The notes: a model not told the origin generated them from the sequence alone. A stretch of DNA of 64,000 nt from Polytrichum commune (GCA_950295325.1 OX485805.1:12742501-12806500), one strand, 5' to 3'. Shown: positions 35,648 to 46,759, counted from the stretch's first letter. Numbers and translations are program-made.

Positions 35648-35870
35648 TGCGGCAGGCAATTGCAGAATAGGCAAGCCATGACAAACTACGGTCACAGTTT
35701 TGCAATGACCTGCTGCTTACTTGTAAGGTTTTGACAGTGAAGGATTTATTTGATTCATTTGTTTACAGCTGAACTAACATGTAGGAGGTTTAAGTGCAGA
35801 TGTTAAGTTGAATTTTGCATCGGCTAATTACAGCAATTCTGCGGCAGGCAATTGCAGAATAGGCAAGCCA
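35648..35870. repeat. 31-bp exact direct repeat downstream of the kinase gene
   Basis: TGCGGCAGGCAATTGCAGAA and the next 11 bases occur at 35648-35678 and again at 35840-35870. Related words (GCAGATGTTA, GGCTAATTACAG / GGCTGATTACAG) show a wider, partial duplication with a period of about 192 bp just beyond the 3' end of the kinase ORF. Confidence 0.8.
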
Positions 35871-35962
35871 AATGCAGATGTTACCGGCTGATTACAGAAA
35901 CTACTTCTCTCGGAGTTTGATCCTAGTTTCAGGAACAATGAGCTCCGATTGAAGTCGCAACC

Positions 35963-38506
35963 TTAAGAGAACAAGCAACGACTGAACAGTAGTTGCGGGA
36001 GACAGAAGTAACTGGCTGTCCGCCAAGGTATGAAGTACTTTATTGCACATGCCGCAAAAAGGCACACCAACGCTATAACGATGAAATTTGAGAACGAAAC
36101 CGTCGACCTAACAACTTTAACACTAACCTTTCCTAACATGTCTGCATCTAATCGATCACAAGGCTTAGCTAGACTCGAGGGTTCTTGCGGTGTGCGACCA
36201 TCATCATCATCAGGACTAATAAGCTCAATCTTTTTGCACTGAATTAGATCACCTTCCATCCCGAGGTTCTGCACTATCTGCTCTAGAGTCTCTTGCAAGA
36301 ACGGACACTTTGTGTTTGCAATCTCCTGCAACAGGGCAGCGTTGCAAGAATCTGGTCCAGCAACGAGACGCCTGCCAATGTCGAATTTGGTGAGCTCCAG
36401 CAGCCGCAACGCCAAAGCTTTGTAAGCCGCATCCGAGCCAGGTAATAAGAAGGCTCGGATGTCTCTGGTCAAGTAGTCCAGCATTTCCTGTATGCATTGG
36501 ATGTTTTTACCAGTTTTGTTTTGCATTTGCAATGCGCTCAGCCAGTTGGTCTTGGTAAGCTCGAAGTTCAGAGGGACGCCATGGCCAGTTGCGTGGCAGT
36601 ATCCAAGCTCGACGAAAGCCGATGCGAATTTCAAATCGCGCGCCGTTTCGTACATCATGATGGCCTTTGCTTCGTTCCTCCCGGTGCCGATCCCGAGCTC
36701 GTAGCACATGCCAAGTCGCCACAGCGCCTCGGAGTCATTGTAGTATGCTGCTTTAATGAACAGTTTGAATGCCTTCTCCGGATGCCAGGGATGTTTCCTC
36801 CAGTTTCCGAACCACCTACCGGCTGTCATTCCCTCGGTGGTCCAGTCTACGCCAGAATTGTCTTCTGCGGTAAGTTTCTGGCTCCGGCAAGCGTCGAAAA
36901 TGGCGTAACTGTATACCTCCAAGGGAAGGTTACCTTTGGCGCCCTCCTGGATGCACCATTTGGAGCCTAGATGGCTTGACACGGTTTGAGCGTCGTACTC
37001 GTTGACGCAGCTCAGCGGTGAAGGGAAGGAGTGGCGCAGAAGTGCGCCCTTGCAGTAGGACAACATTTTGCAAATATCGGGGAACAGTGGACGTTCTTTA
37101 GGATTTGTGGACCAGCATCGCTGGATGTAGGCGGTGAGGTGCAGCGGACATTGATCCTTCGGGGGAAGAGTTGGTCTCCATCCGGTAAGCAACCTTGATT
37201 GAACCTCCATTGGTTCGAAAGAGTCGAACGGCTCGACGCCTGTTAGGATCTCGAACATCGTCATTGCAAAGCTGTACACATCTGCTGCGTTTGTGTACTT
37301 CTGCGCATAGCCTGAGATGTTCTCATACGCTTCGGGGGCTCGCCATGGCGTGGCGCGGGCCTGATCCGTTGCGATGCTCGCACGCGCTGTGCTTAGTTTC
37401 AGCTCTAACAAACCAAAATCTGCAAGCTTCACTTGGTTAGACCAGAAGTGCTCCTTGGACACATTTTTCTTCTCGGTCACATTCACGAGAATGTTGCTTG
37501 GCTTCAGGTTACCATGCTTGATTTCGCGTTGATGAAGATACTTCATCGCCTCTGCTATCTGCAACATAAGGTCGAGCGCAACAAGAAGTGATACCGGCGC
37601 CGGACGCTTGTGCTTCGCTCTACAAAGTGTGAGGTATGTGCGGAGGTTTTGGTCTCCCTGCTCCGTGAGCAACACGTGTTGTTGCGTCTCCTGTTGGACT
37701 GTGTATCCTATGAATTGCACCAAATTTGCATGTTGCAACTTTGAGAACAGTTCAACTTCCCTTTCCACTCCCCTGACGATCTCCTCATCTGCAGGAGATA
37801 ACAACTTTGCTATGGCCGGCATTCCGAAGCATTTGCACTCGAACACTGTCCCGAATGATCCTGTTCCTAAGCACCGCTCAGAAATTTCTACAAAGTGAGG
37901 ATCCAAAATGTAATGCCGGCGAGACTCCGGGTCGAAGGTTTCGGGTTTGAATTTTCGTAGCAAGTACTTTGATAAGCCATATGTTGTGCCAAATTTCCTC
38001 TGCAGGAATGTTTTGCCCTCTTTCAGCGCCTCGATGTCCCGCAGTAACGTATGAGAGTCTCTTTTGTAAGCTTCATCAACAATCACAGCAAACGACTGGT
38101 AGTTGCTCATGCTTGGAAATACAAAATTGTGGTTGCAAGTCGCCTCGGCTATGGCGATTCTGGTAAGGTCGACACATCGAAGAAAGTCTTGGAGGAGGAA
38201 GTTAAGGTGCGTTTGGAGTGACCACGAAACCGAAGAACTCATCACCGTCCTCCACCATTCCTCGCTCGTCCACTCTGCGACCAGCATCTCCCCGTACGTC
38301 ATCACTCGCCACAATTCTGTCAGCGCCTTGGCGCATTGTCGCAAGCAGTCGTCCTTCGTCGAGTCCTTGCGGAACGAATTCTCCAAGTCGTCCAGGAAAT
38401 GAGAATATGTCCTTGCGAGTAGCTCCCGTTGGCAGTGGTTGAACTTGACATCCCTCTCTTGCACTCCCTTGATCACACCTCGACTTAACGTGTAAATCTC
38501 TGCCAT
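35963..38506 (-). CDS. Protein-kinase-like protein with Sel1 repeats and C-terminal membrane segment
   Basis: Uninterrupted 847-codon frame. Residues 1-200 are mainly helical and unassigned. The kinase domain spans about 205-485: glycine loop GTGSFG (214-219), candidate ATP-binding Lys234 in AIAKLL, Glu250/252 as helix C acid, catalytic-loop motif HGNLKPSN (331-338), DFG (363-365) and PWRAPE (387-392). The usual HRD is HGN: Asn333 replaces the catalytic Asp, which predicts weak or no phosphotransfer, though the Lys and DFG remain. Sel1/TPR-like repeats follow at about 577-660 (EALWRLGMCYELGIGTG, FVELGYCHATGHG). A hydrophobic segment at about 806-826 (IVIALVCLFAACAIKYF) near the end suggests a tail-anchored protein with the kinase in the cytosol. 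The ATG at 38506 is the first in frame. Kinase plus Sel1 combinations are, to my knowledge, found in mosses and lycophytes. The role is unknown. Confidence 0.9.
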   Translation of the reverse strand: MAEIYTLSRGVIKGVQERDVKFNHCQRELLARTYSHFLDDLENSFRKDSTKDDCLRQCAKALTELWRVMTYGEMLVAEWTSEEWWRTVMSSSVSWSLQTHLNFLLQDFLRCVDLTRIAIAEATCNHNFVFPSMSNYQSFAVIVDEAYKRDSHTLLRDIEALKEGKTFLQRKFGTTYGLSKYLLRKFKPETFDPESRRHYILDPHFVEISERCLGTGSFGTVFECKCFGMPAIAKLLSPADEEIVRGVEREVELFSKLQHANLVQFIGYTVQQETQQHVLLTEQGDQNLRTYLTLCRAKHKRPAPVSLLVALDLMLQIAEAMKYLHQREIKHGNLKPSNILVNVTEKKNVSKEHFWSNQVKLADFGLLELKLSTARASIATDQARATPWRAPEAYENISGYAQKYTNAADVYSFAMTMFEILTGVEPFDSFEPMEVQSRLLTGWRPTLPPKDQCPLHLTAYIQRCWSTNPKERPLFPDICKMLSYCKGALLRHSFPSPLSCVNEYDAQTVSSHLGSKWCIQEGAKGNLPLEVYSYAIFDACRSQKLTAEDNSGVDWTTEGMTAGRWFGNWRKHPWHPEKAFKLFIKAAYYNDSEALWRLGMCYELGIGTGRNEAKAIMMYETARDLKFASAFVELGYCHATGHGVPLNFELTKTNWLSALQMQNKTGKNIQCIQEMLDYLTRDIRAFLLPGSDAAYKALALRLLELTKFDIGRRLVAGPDSCNAALLQEIANTKCPFLQETLEQIVQNLGMEGDLIQCKKIELISPDDDDGRTPQEPSSLAKPCDRLDADMLGKVSVKVVRSTVSFSNFIVIALVCLFAACAIKYFIPWRTASYFCLPQLLFSRCLFS

Positions 38507-40520
38507 GCTTGAGTAAGTCTACAAACTCAGACAGACAGTCGAAATGCTACATTTTTCTTTCGCAATGCTTCCGGATATCTCTGTCATGCAAAAGGTCACA
38601 AAATGGAACTAATGAATTTCCTTAAAAATCTTCACTTGACAAAATAGCCTTGGAGTTAAAGTCCTTCCAAACTCTTGCAGAATTGTTGCGCAGGTGCCAA
38701 ACCCTCGAATCTATGGCTATGGACGCCTTTCATTCACAGAAGGAACCTCCGAGCACAGTCCGAAAGAATATTCTCTCGTCCTCCTCAAGCATCTCTCTTG
38801 CTACCATTTAGCAATTCTCCCTCTCAACGCCCATTCCCGAGCTTCATCATAATGCTGTACATTCTTTTCACTCTGTTTTTCCCGGGCATAAAGATTGCAA
38901 AGTGTACGATGTGTTTTTTGGTATGCTAGGACTCGGACTATACGTAAGTTGTGTCTGGCGACAACAACTTCGACTCTGAACTTCACTACCCTTGTGATCC
39001 CAAGACTAACCTTGAATGTTGGACACTGTCATCAACAGTTTCTCTTCTACACCGTGAACGCCAATCACATGGTTGACTCTTCATCCGGAGTACCTCGCAA
39101 GCTGGCTCTTCAAGCTGCTGATTGCAAATGTGCCGAAAGCTCCATGTCTACGTCTACAAGTTCCCACTTGCAACCCGCCCATCCACCATCCTCGTCAGCA
39201 TGTTTCAAACCTCCAACGTCGACGCTTCGCACAGCTCTCTGGCTCCACCGAGGTCTTAAGATCTAGCGACGACACGGCACTAGAGACCCACGTGAATCGT
39301 CCGCTGCATCTCATCAACAATGAGGGAGGAGGTGACCGGCCTGCCTGCCTGCCTTCCCAACCCAGACCGCGGCGACTCAACAGCCTGCTTCTCCCTGATC
39401 ACACTCCAACTTTAGACCCTCGAAATCAACCGTCGAACTTGCAGTTACAAAGGGTGGGAAATTGAGAATCCACTAATTGGCTTCTCCAGACTCCCTTATT
39501 ATAGAGGTCGGGCCGGGGGCGAATCCAACTTGCAAATTAGACGAGACTCGATCACGATGCATGCAAAAAAGTGACCATCGTCATCATATCCTTATGTATC
39601 TTACGTATAAATACTGTACCCCACCACCGACGAAGTCGTTCACCTCAAGCGATCCGTTTATTACAAGGAAACTAAAAATGGATCACCTGCACCTCCTAGA
39701 CTTCTTATACCGTGCTCTAGCTAGAAGCTGCCTTTACCCCACAACCCAGCTTGCAATGTAGTGATAGATTGACGATCAGCAGCTCATGTGCGGCTCAGAA
39801 ATTTGTTACTGTACCTACTGATGAATCTCCGAAGTCAATCTGGCGCTCCATGAGGATAATGACGAAGGATTTAAAGGTGTTGCATACTTCAGTATGCATG
39901 TTCCAAATTTATTCCAAGGTGGTGAGAAGCTTCACGCGTGCAGGACGCATGGTCAGAGTCAACCGACTAGATCCCAAATGGTCTACGCATGTGAAGCAGC
40001 ATGTACGTATGTAGAGATCTGTATAACGCTCAATCCTGGGAAGTCGACGACCAAATAAAGCAACTGTGAAGGTGGCCAAAAGGAAGGGAGCGAACGTGCA
40101 CTCGCAGATCAGCATAGATCCAATCCCCTGGAGGACCTTTTTATAGCACGATCGTGTCAATTGGGGGAGGGGGGGGTCATCTAATATTGTATCAACTTCC
40201 CGACCTCAAGGCTCCCATATAATCCCTTCCCTCCATCATATAAGCACGGGACTTCCCTTCGGATCAAACTTAGCATGCAGCAGCCCAAGTTCAGAGGGCC
40301 GATTGCGTGAAAATAGAGCTACCGCAAAAGGTACGAGGTCCTTTGAACTCTAGGCGAAACGTGATTGTCGAATTTGGTTGAAAGAGTGCAAGTTCTCTTC
40401 AAATGCTCACTTCATCATTTCTAGGAAAAATGCTTGGACGGTTCGACAGTCAATGTGGGTGATTGTCTCTTCATCTCAAGTCGTGGCTGCAGGTGCCTTC
40501 TGCAATATTTGCACGCATGT
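38507..40520. other. Upstream flank of the kinase gene, no other gene recognised
   Basis: Probably contains the kinase promoter and 5' UTR. Overlapping plus ORFs at 38895-39465 (up to 130 codons) have no motif. No clear TATA or transcript start could be assigned by eye. Confidence 0.4.
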
Positions 40521-41453
40521 ATACATTTTATTTATTTATTTTATTTTTAATGTTTTTGAGACAGAAGCCCAACAAAGCCAATGCCAAATGCATTAAGAAC
40601 CAAGAAAATGCGCCCACATGGAGGGGAGGCAGGGCCCCTCGAATGCGAAACACCGCCACGTCAAAAGTAGCATCAACATGACCCCACCACGGACAACCCA
40701 CCGGAGCCACCAAGCCAAGGACAACTCCCACCCCACTTGCCAAGGACAACCCCCAGGCCACCAAAATAACCAGCAAGGAGTTGACTTACCTAATTATATT
40801 GTCGCTTCCAATTCCAAGCAAAATGTAAATTGTGCCTCCTACAGAGGACATTCTTAGCACCCCAAGTTTGGTCGAAACCTTGGAGCATGGCCCACAACGG
40901 AGAAGCTGCTAATCTTAATTTGCTTGATCACTTGTTCCCATGCCACCTTGGCGTAAATGATGAGTTCATCCCGGATACGATGTTTGACCTTAGACTCATG
41001 ACATTGTTCATGGGTGAACACTTTGTCGTTGCGTTCAATCAAAATGGTCCCAACCATAATACCACATAGAAGGTGCCCAATTTTGATCTTTTTGCCGAAT
41101 TTCTTAGACATCCTTTCCCCAAATAAAGCTTGCGTCCAATTAAAACGGTCATAATTGCCGGTCCTAACACCACAAAGCTCATGCATGATGAACATGGCAC
41201 ATCTCCAAGCCCTTCTAGTTTGAATGCAGTCCCAAATTTTATGTTTGATTCATTCGCTTGTGTTTGGGAGGCGGAAAAACACATTGTTTAATGATGGAGG
41301 CCAACACAATGCAGGCCCTTCATTCATTAACTGCCACAACTTTATGCCAGATGGACCAAATGAAAGTAGCTCCCTTCCCAGACCGGAGCGGGTCCCAACT
41401 TGAGACCACTGGGACTTGTAGTTTCCAGGGAGATAGCCCTGCCATTTACCTGC
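40521..41453 (-). mobile_element. 5'-truncated LINE, copy 1 (zf-RVT-like C-terminus of ORF2)
   Basis: The minus strand encodes a frameshifted tail of a plant LINE ORF2: KSQWSQV at the right, then HELCGVRTGNYDRFNWTQAL, FGKKIKIGHLL, IERNDKVFTHEQCHESKVKH and AWEQVIKQIKISSF. These are typical of the region after reverse transcriptase. The 3' end has an A-rich tail (plus strand TTTTATTTATTTATTTTATT at about 40527-40546). CACGCATGT (40512-40520) and CACGCGTGT (41454-41462) may be the target duplication, with one mismatch. The RT and endonuclease parts are missing, so it is dead. Confidence 0.8.
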
Positions 41454-41579
41454 CACGCGTGTGGCCCCTAGGTTCATGTTGATGAGAGAATCTCGTCCAA
41501 ACTTAGTGGTCTAGTTAAGAAAGCAATATCCCTCTACCTAGCGCCATATACACATATATTAGAAGACATCGTGGCCACT

Positions 41580-42116
41580 TGGCTACACTAAAAAGGATAT
41601 ATAGTGTTGTTACCACCCTACCCTGCTCAACACTAATTTTCAATTCCTTGACAATTAACGTTAGACATAAATGTGCCGCTACCTTCCCTACGGCCACCTC
41701 TCTTCCTGTGAAGCATGGATTTCATATCGTTACTAACACTAAATTCAAACATGGAACTTCCACGTATTACCGTAGTTGATATTTAGTGTTTGAATGTACA
41801 TTTAATGTTACTTACTTTCATAGGGGCTATCGACATTTAGTGTATGCGTTCGTATTTAGTGTATCAAACACTAAATATCCTGTAGTTGTTCCGTCAAAAG
41901 AGAGAAAATCTCATGGCGGGGACCCCAACCGCCAACCACTCCATTTGGGCGCTAGTTTGGGGTCATCTCAGATCATGTCAGCTTATATTTGATGGACTGA
42001 ATCAAAGAAGTGTAAAGAATGTGAGTTCACTTAGTATTTGTGACATTCATTCTCCTTGATTCTTGCACTTGCTGCCAGTGTCAGACATGGGTTTAAGTAA
42101 TATAGAACTTTCCCAT

Positions 42117-42148
<32 letters not shown>

Positions 42149-42700
42149 TGCCAAAGCAGCTGTGTACTTGAAGAGTATATTCAGTTCTAGTGCAGGTCAT
42201 CTGGTTGAATGTTCATTGTACTGCTCGTCTCCAACACATGGACGTACCATTCACATGAAAAATGAGGTAACTCGCATCTCATGAGGACTGGTAAGTGCCT
42301 TATCCTTACAGAAAACCACACTCTTCAGTGTCACCAATTTTAATTGTCTTGCTCAATTATACTAATCATGAACCGTGGAATTATAGTGTCACCAACACTA
42401 AATGTTAACCCGACATTATTTGGCACGCCTTGTAAATATTGTTGGGGAGTATAGATATACATTATTGCAATCACTGTCACTTAATTACCAAGTGATTTTT
42501 CATTCAAACTTCAATCATCCATGACAAATATTTCATCACAAGTTGCTGACGAGAGGAGGTAGGGTATTGGCCAATGGATGAACTCATCCATCATCCATGA
42601 AATTTATTTATTTTTCACTTATTCCTAAGAAATGTCATCCGAAATGTTCTCATAGTGACACAAAATACCACATGACACTAAATATCATATTTAGTGTCGG
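41580..42700. repeat. Cluster of ACACTAAAT / ATTTAGTGT words with a 25-base palindrome
   Basis: The 9-mer ACACTAAAT or its inverse, or close variants, occurs near 41584, 41630, 41736, 41781, 41834, 41854, 41867 and 42395, and in a palindrome at 42674-42698 with 12-bp arms GACACTAAATAT around one C. Such clustered inverted words resemble subterminal transposase-binding motifs of DNA transposons. No transposase and no clear termini were seen. CA and TA microsatellite runs lie at 42117-42150. Confidence 0.6.
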
Positions 42701-43684
42701 CACTGAGTTTTCTATGCAGTGTTCTGCATTTACATCACTTACCGTAATTGCTCAATTTTCATGCTCCACAAATTTATATACAACTTGTGAAGTTGTGAGA
42801 GCATGTTCACGCGTTACCAACACACACCCCTCTGAAACCCCTTATTGTCAATTTACATGGGATTATTAACAGAAGAGGCTCCCACACATTCTCAGTACCA
42901 TCCCCCTCAAATATTAAACTTCTAGAGGGGTGGGTTCCAACTCCTGTACGAGGGAATTAACTATCAATACCTCACAATCATTAATAAAATATAAAACACA
43001 CAAAGCCGTAACGTCGTTTGTTTCTATATTTAAAAGCGTTATCTACCGTAAGGTATTAGTTTGATCATGGGACCCAAAGTTCATGGAACTTGTATAAAAT
43101 GAACGCGTGTGAGACGTATCACATAACTTCTCTCTCTCTTCTCTAAAGCAATCGATGATACCCGATTTAGCACCCCTTTGTGTTAGTGTTTGGCGTACGA
43201 CGTGTGATCATGCTCTGAACTCACTGTGATGATGCAAGCAGGTTAGATGAAAGCATCGTTTATAGTGCTAGATCATCGCCCAAGATTGCGACAAAGGACA
43301 GGACTCGTGCTTGTCAAGGTGAAGATCATGCTAATTTCAGAGTCGATGGGAAGGGGTTGAGATTCTTCGTCACTGAAGGAATTCGCTCACAAATTTTGAC
43401 TTTCGAGGCATGCATTACTTAACCCGATGATAACGTATGTGGAAAGACTAAGTTAGTGTTGCTGTGTGCATGCATGTATGTGCTGGGAATCATTGAGTCC
43501 AGCCAGGCAGGTGCAATATCAACTAGCATGCTGATTCGGAAGCTTACATCTAAAGAAAGGAGCACTATAGTTATTCAATTCGTCACAATTATAAAGCTGA
43601 AGCTAGTTTTAGGTTATGATGATTACATGCAAGTTTGGTATTGTCGCAGTTTTGGTTAGTGGAACCAATGAACGGGGAGGACTG
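42701..43684. other. Intergenic, no gene recognised
   Basis: Only short ORFs without motifs. Nothing else supported. Confidence 0.45.
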
Positions 43685-43730
43685 ACCACTAGGTACAGAT
43701 GAACCGGTCGAATTTGAAGAATAACTAGTT

Positions 43731-44366
43731 CCTTTTTATAAAGAAGATTGATATTAAATTGTAATGAGACAAAAGGTCAACAAAGCCAACGTCAAATGCA
43801 TTAAGAATGAGTTAAAAGCGTCCATGATCAGGGGAGGCGGGGTCCCTCGGATGAGGAACATTGCCACGTAAAAAGTAACAACTACAGGACCCGTCACGGA
43901 CAATCTACGGGAGCCACCGAGCCAAGGATAACTCCCACCCCACTTGCTAAGGACAACCCCCAGGCCACCAACAACGCCCAATAGGGAGTTGAGCTACCTA
44001 AGTATATTGTGGCTTTCAATTTTAGGCAATATGTAAATTGTTCCTCCTATAGAGGACATTCCTAGCACCCCACGTTTGGTCAAAACCTTGGAGCATGGCC
44101 GCAACGAAGAAGCTACTGATCTTAATTTGCTTGATCGCCCGTCTTGGCGTAGGTGATTAGTTCATCTCAAATCCGATGTTTGACCTTAGACTCATGGCAT
44201 TGTTCATGGTTGAACACTTTGTCGTTGCGTTCAATCTAGATAGTCCAAATTGTAATACCACTTAAAAAGTGCCAAATTCTGATATTTTTGCTGATTTTCT
44301 TAGGAATCTTTTCCCCAAACAAGGCTTGCTTCCAGTAAAAACTATCATAGTTGCCAGCTCTCGAAA
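43731..44366 (-). mobile_element. 5'-truncated LINE, copy 2, 636 bp, 11-bp target duplication
   Basis: Closely related to copy 1 (shared CCCCACTTGC, GACAACCCCCAGGCCACCA, CCTTGGAGCATGGCC, GACCTTAGACTCATG). It is shorter at its 5' end. AATAACTAGTT is duplicated at 43720-43730 and 44367-44377, within repeat R1. Copy A of R1 has the single, uninterrupted version (AATAACCGGTT) of the site, so the insertion is proven precise. The ORF2 remnant is frameshifted. Confidence 0.9.
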
Positions 44367-44502
44367 AATAACTAGTTGAAGTTCAACACTTCATGAAAAT
44401 TAACCCATCATTTTAGAGGAACCTATGGAATATACCTCTATTTAATGATAAAGGAAACACAAAGGATCACAACACATAACCATATGGACTTGGAAATACT
44501 AA

Positions 44503-44999
44503 GGGGCGGTTTACACTATGGACCATGAAGTTGTCCCATGTAAGAGCCCTATTTTGCGTGGGACAACTTCATGGGACGACTTCCATGGTCCGAGTTACTA
44601 AAATATTAGTTTTCATGGTTCATGGGCCCTTCACTAGGTGTAAACCGAATGTGGACCATGAAGAATGACCATGCACCAAAAAGTGGAGTCATTAACTAAG
44701 TTGAAAAAAAAAATCATTAAAAAAATCCAAAAAAATCATTAAAACGGCATTTTTTTGACATGGGGCCTTGCTATTTTTCCTAGACCACCTCTTTTGCTTG
44801 TCCCAACGGAAAACCCGTTGGACCATGGCAGTGGATAGAGTAGGCTTAAAAAAACAAATTTGTGGACCTCAACCTCCGTGGTCACTCTGCCATTTTTTCC
44901 TTGGTGTAAACCCAAGTCATCCCGGGACGACTTCAACGTCCAATCACATCGCTTAGACGGCCATGGGATGACTTCATGGTCCATAGTGTAAACCGCCCC
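44503..44999. mobile_element. PIF/Harbinger-type MITE, 497 bp, TAA target duplication
   Basis: GGGGCGGTTTACACTATGGA at 44503 and its inverse ending at 44999 form a near-perfect inverted repeat of about 29 bp. TAA borders both ends (44500-44502, 45000-45002). Copy E of R1 has the empty site CACTAAGATTTTG at 48395-48407. The small ORFs inside are not meaningful. Confidence 0.95.
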
Positions 45000-45415
45000 T
45001 AAGATTTTGATTGATTATGCCCAATCATCTCCCAGGACACAGGATTAAACCGTAGAAGTGCCAAAAACGGACACTTTGAACACTTGGGGGCCAAAGGGAA
45101 TTATTGCATGTGAGTACAGTCTACCTTCTCTATGTGTAACCTCTAAGGAGTATAGAATTTGTAGCACTCGTGGAAATGTAACACAATATTGGTTTGAGAG
45201 GGTAGGAAAATTTAAAAACATCACTTATGAGAGCAAGAGGTATGTGGTTAAAAAATAGATCCATTTGTAACAATTATACAATGTCATCACTAATAGTAAT
45301 ATACGAATAAATCTACACTTACTTAGTAACCAAAATAAGAGTCTGTTTTAGTTTGATGAGACTCTTGAATACAGGAAATAATGATGATTTTTCCTAAGGA
45401 TTGAAGCTTTCTCGT

Positions 45416-46348
45416 AAGTTCACTAATATTTTTTTATTTTTTTTATTCTAGAAGTGTAGATAGGGTTGCGATTGCATCCTATGCTTGAGAAAATGAAACA
45501 TTAAGAACTCGCACTTCAGTAACTTTTGAATCATCTTCAATGATTTTCAAATAACTATGATGCACCAAGCACATTCAAGATATCTTCCTCGATTGGAACA
45601 TAAGGATGATTCATATTAACCTCAACTTCAAAATGCACATATTTTTATGCACTCATTGTCACTACAAACTTGCTAACCCATCTTGTATTTGATAATTGAG
45701 AAAGTATATCTACATTTTCAAAAAGAAGTAGGGAGTTTTGGTGTCTAAGCAAACATTGGCACTCAACCCTCCTCGAATCTTGTACCAAAATCACGGACTA
45801 CAAAAGATTCTAGTGGTGACTTGCGCTTGCAATACTTGATTGGAGTATAAAACAAACCAAGTGAATAGCACTTGACACATGTCCAATCACGATAATGAAA
45901 GTCATAAGAAGAAAAATTAAGGTAAGGAATAGACATTGATAAGACATTCTTATGACTCATTCAACAAATTCTTAAATATCCAAATTTGTTTTGACACTCC
46001 TCACAACCCTACAAGAAGGCTTACATAGGAATCAATATGGAAAACCAAACTGGTGAGGCTCACTTTCTACTACTCTCCGCATTGGCTCACTTCTCCTCCC
46101 TCCAACATTGTCACTTAGAGTAGTGATCACAAATTCACATCAATAGAGTATATGTTTCATAAATTCTAGTGCAAATAAAAATTATACAATGTACATTAAC
46201 AAAGAGGGGAGTAATTTCTTTATAACAAAGTAGCATATTGTAATTAGGATTTTGCTATCACTCAAAAACTCAAACAAAAACAACCCAAGGAACTAGATCA
46301 CAGGGAGGACTAAGCTAGTGTCTATAAGGGTTAATGTCACATTGGATT
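45416..46348. other. Intergenic, no gene recognised
   Basis: AT-rich sequence with a poly-T run at 45428-45445. No motif-bearing ORF. Confidence 0.45.
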
Positions 46349-46759
46349 CACGGGGAGGTCACTTCATTGTCAAGTTGACACCACGTGCGGACAAAGTTTG
46401 CTACCCCTATATTACATGCCATATATCATTTTAAAATTTATGATATTTTTTCTACATATACATAACCATTGATAGTATCTTTTTTATGTATTTTATATAT
46501 TTTTAGTCATCTTTATTTGTTTTTAGTAAATTTTTTAGTTCAATTTTGTGTCGTTCTAGTTAGAAACGGTATGTTTTATGAAAAAAACAAATCATCAAAT
46601 TTAGTTACTACTTTTAACTATGTCATAGGTACTGTGTATATCTACTCATGAAAAAAAATTGATAAAATTTTGACCCATTTTGGTGGTGCAACTTACCAAA
46701 AGAAGATTTTTTTTGGTCGCACGTGGTGTTCAACTTGACAATGGAGTGACCCCCCCGTG
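46349..46759. mobile_element. hAT-type MITE of the CACGGG family, 411 bp, perfect 8-bp duplication
   Basis: CACGGGGAGGTCACTTCATT at 46349 and AATGGAGTGACCCCCCCGTG ending at 46759 are the termini. ATTGGATT is duplicated at 46341-46348 and 46760-46767. Symmetry continues through GTCAAGTTGACACCACGTGCG. Interior AT-rich and non-coding; about 410-bp size matches the copy at 34146. Confidence 0.95.

Larger units (their letters stand above)
43685..45415 (+). repeat. Dispersed repeat family R1, copy D, carrying two nested insertions
   Basis: The R1 sequence starts with ACAGATGAACCGGT, is broken by a LINE, resumes with AACTAGTTGAAGTTCAACAC and ATTTTAGAGGAACC, is broken again by a Harbinger MITE, and resumes with AAGATTTTGATTGATTATGC, AAACCGTAGAAGTGCCAAAA and GAGTACAGTCTACCTTCTCT. 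It matches copy E over about 560 bases once both insertions are removed. Confidence 0.85.

Noticed and set aside
36497-36970. 157-codon plus ORF opposite the kinase gene
   Set aside because: It is the antisense shadow of the 847-codon kinase frame, with no motif of its own.
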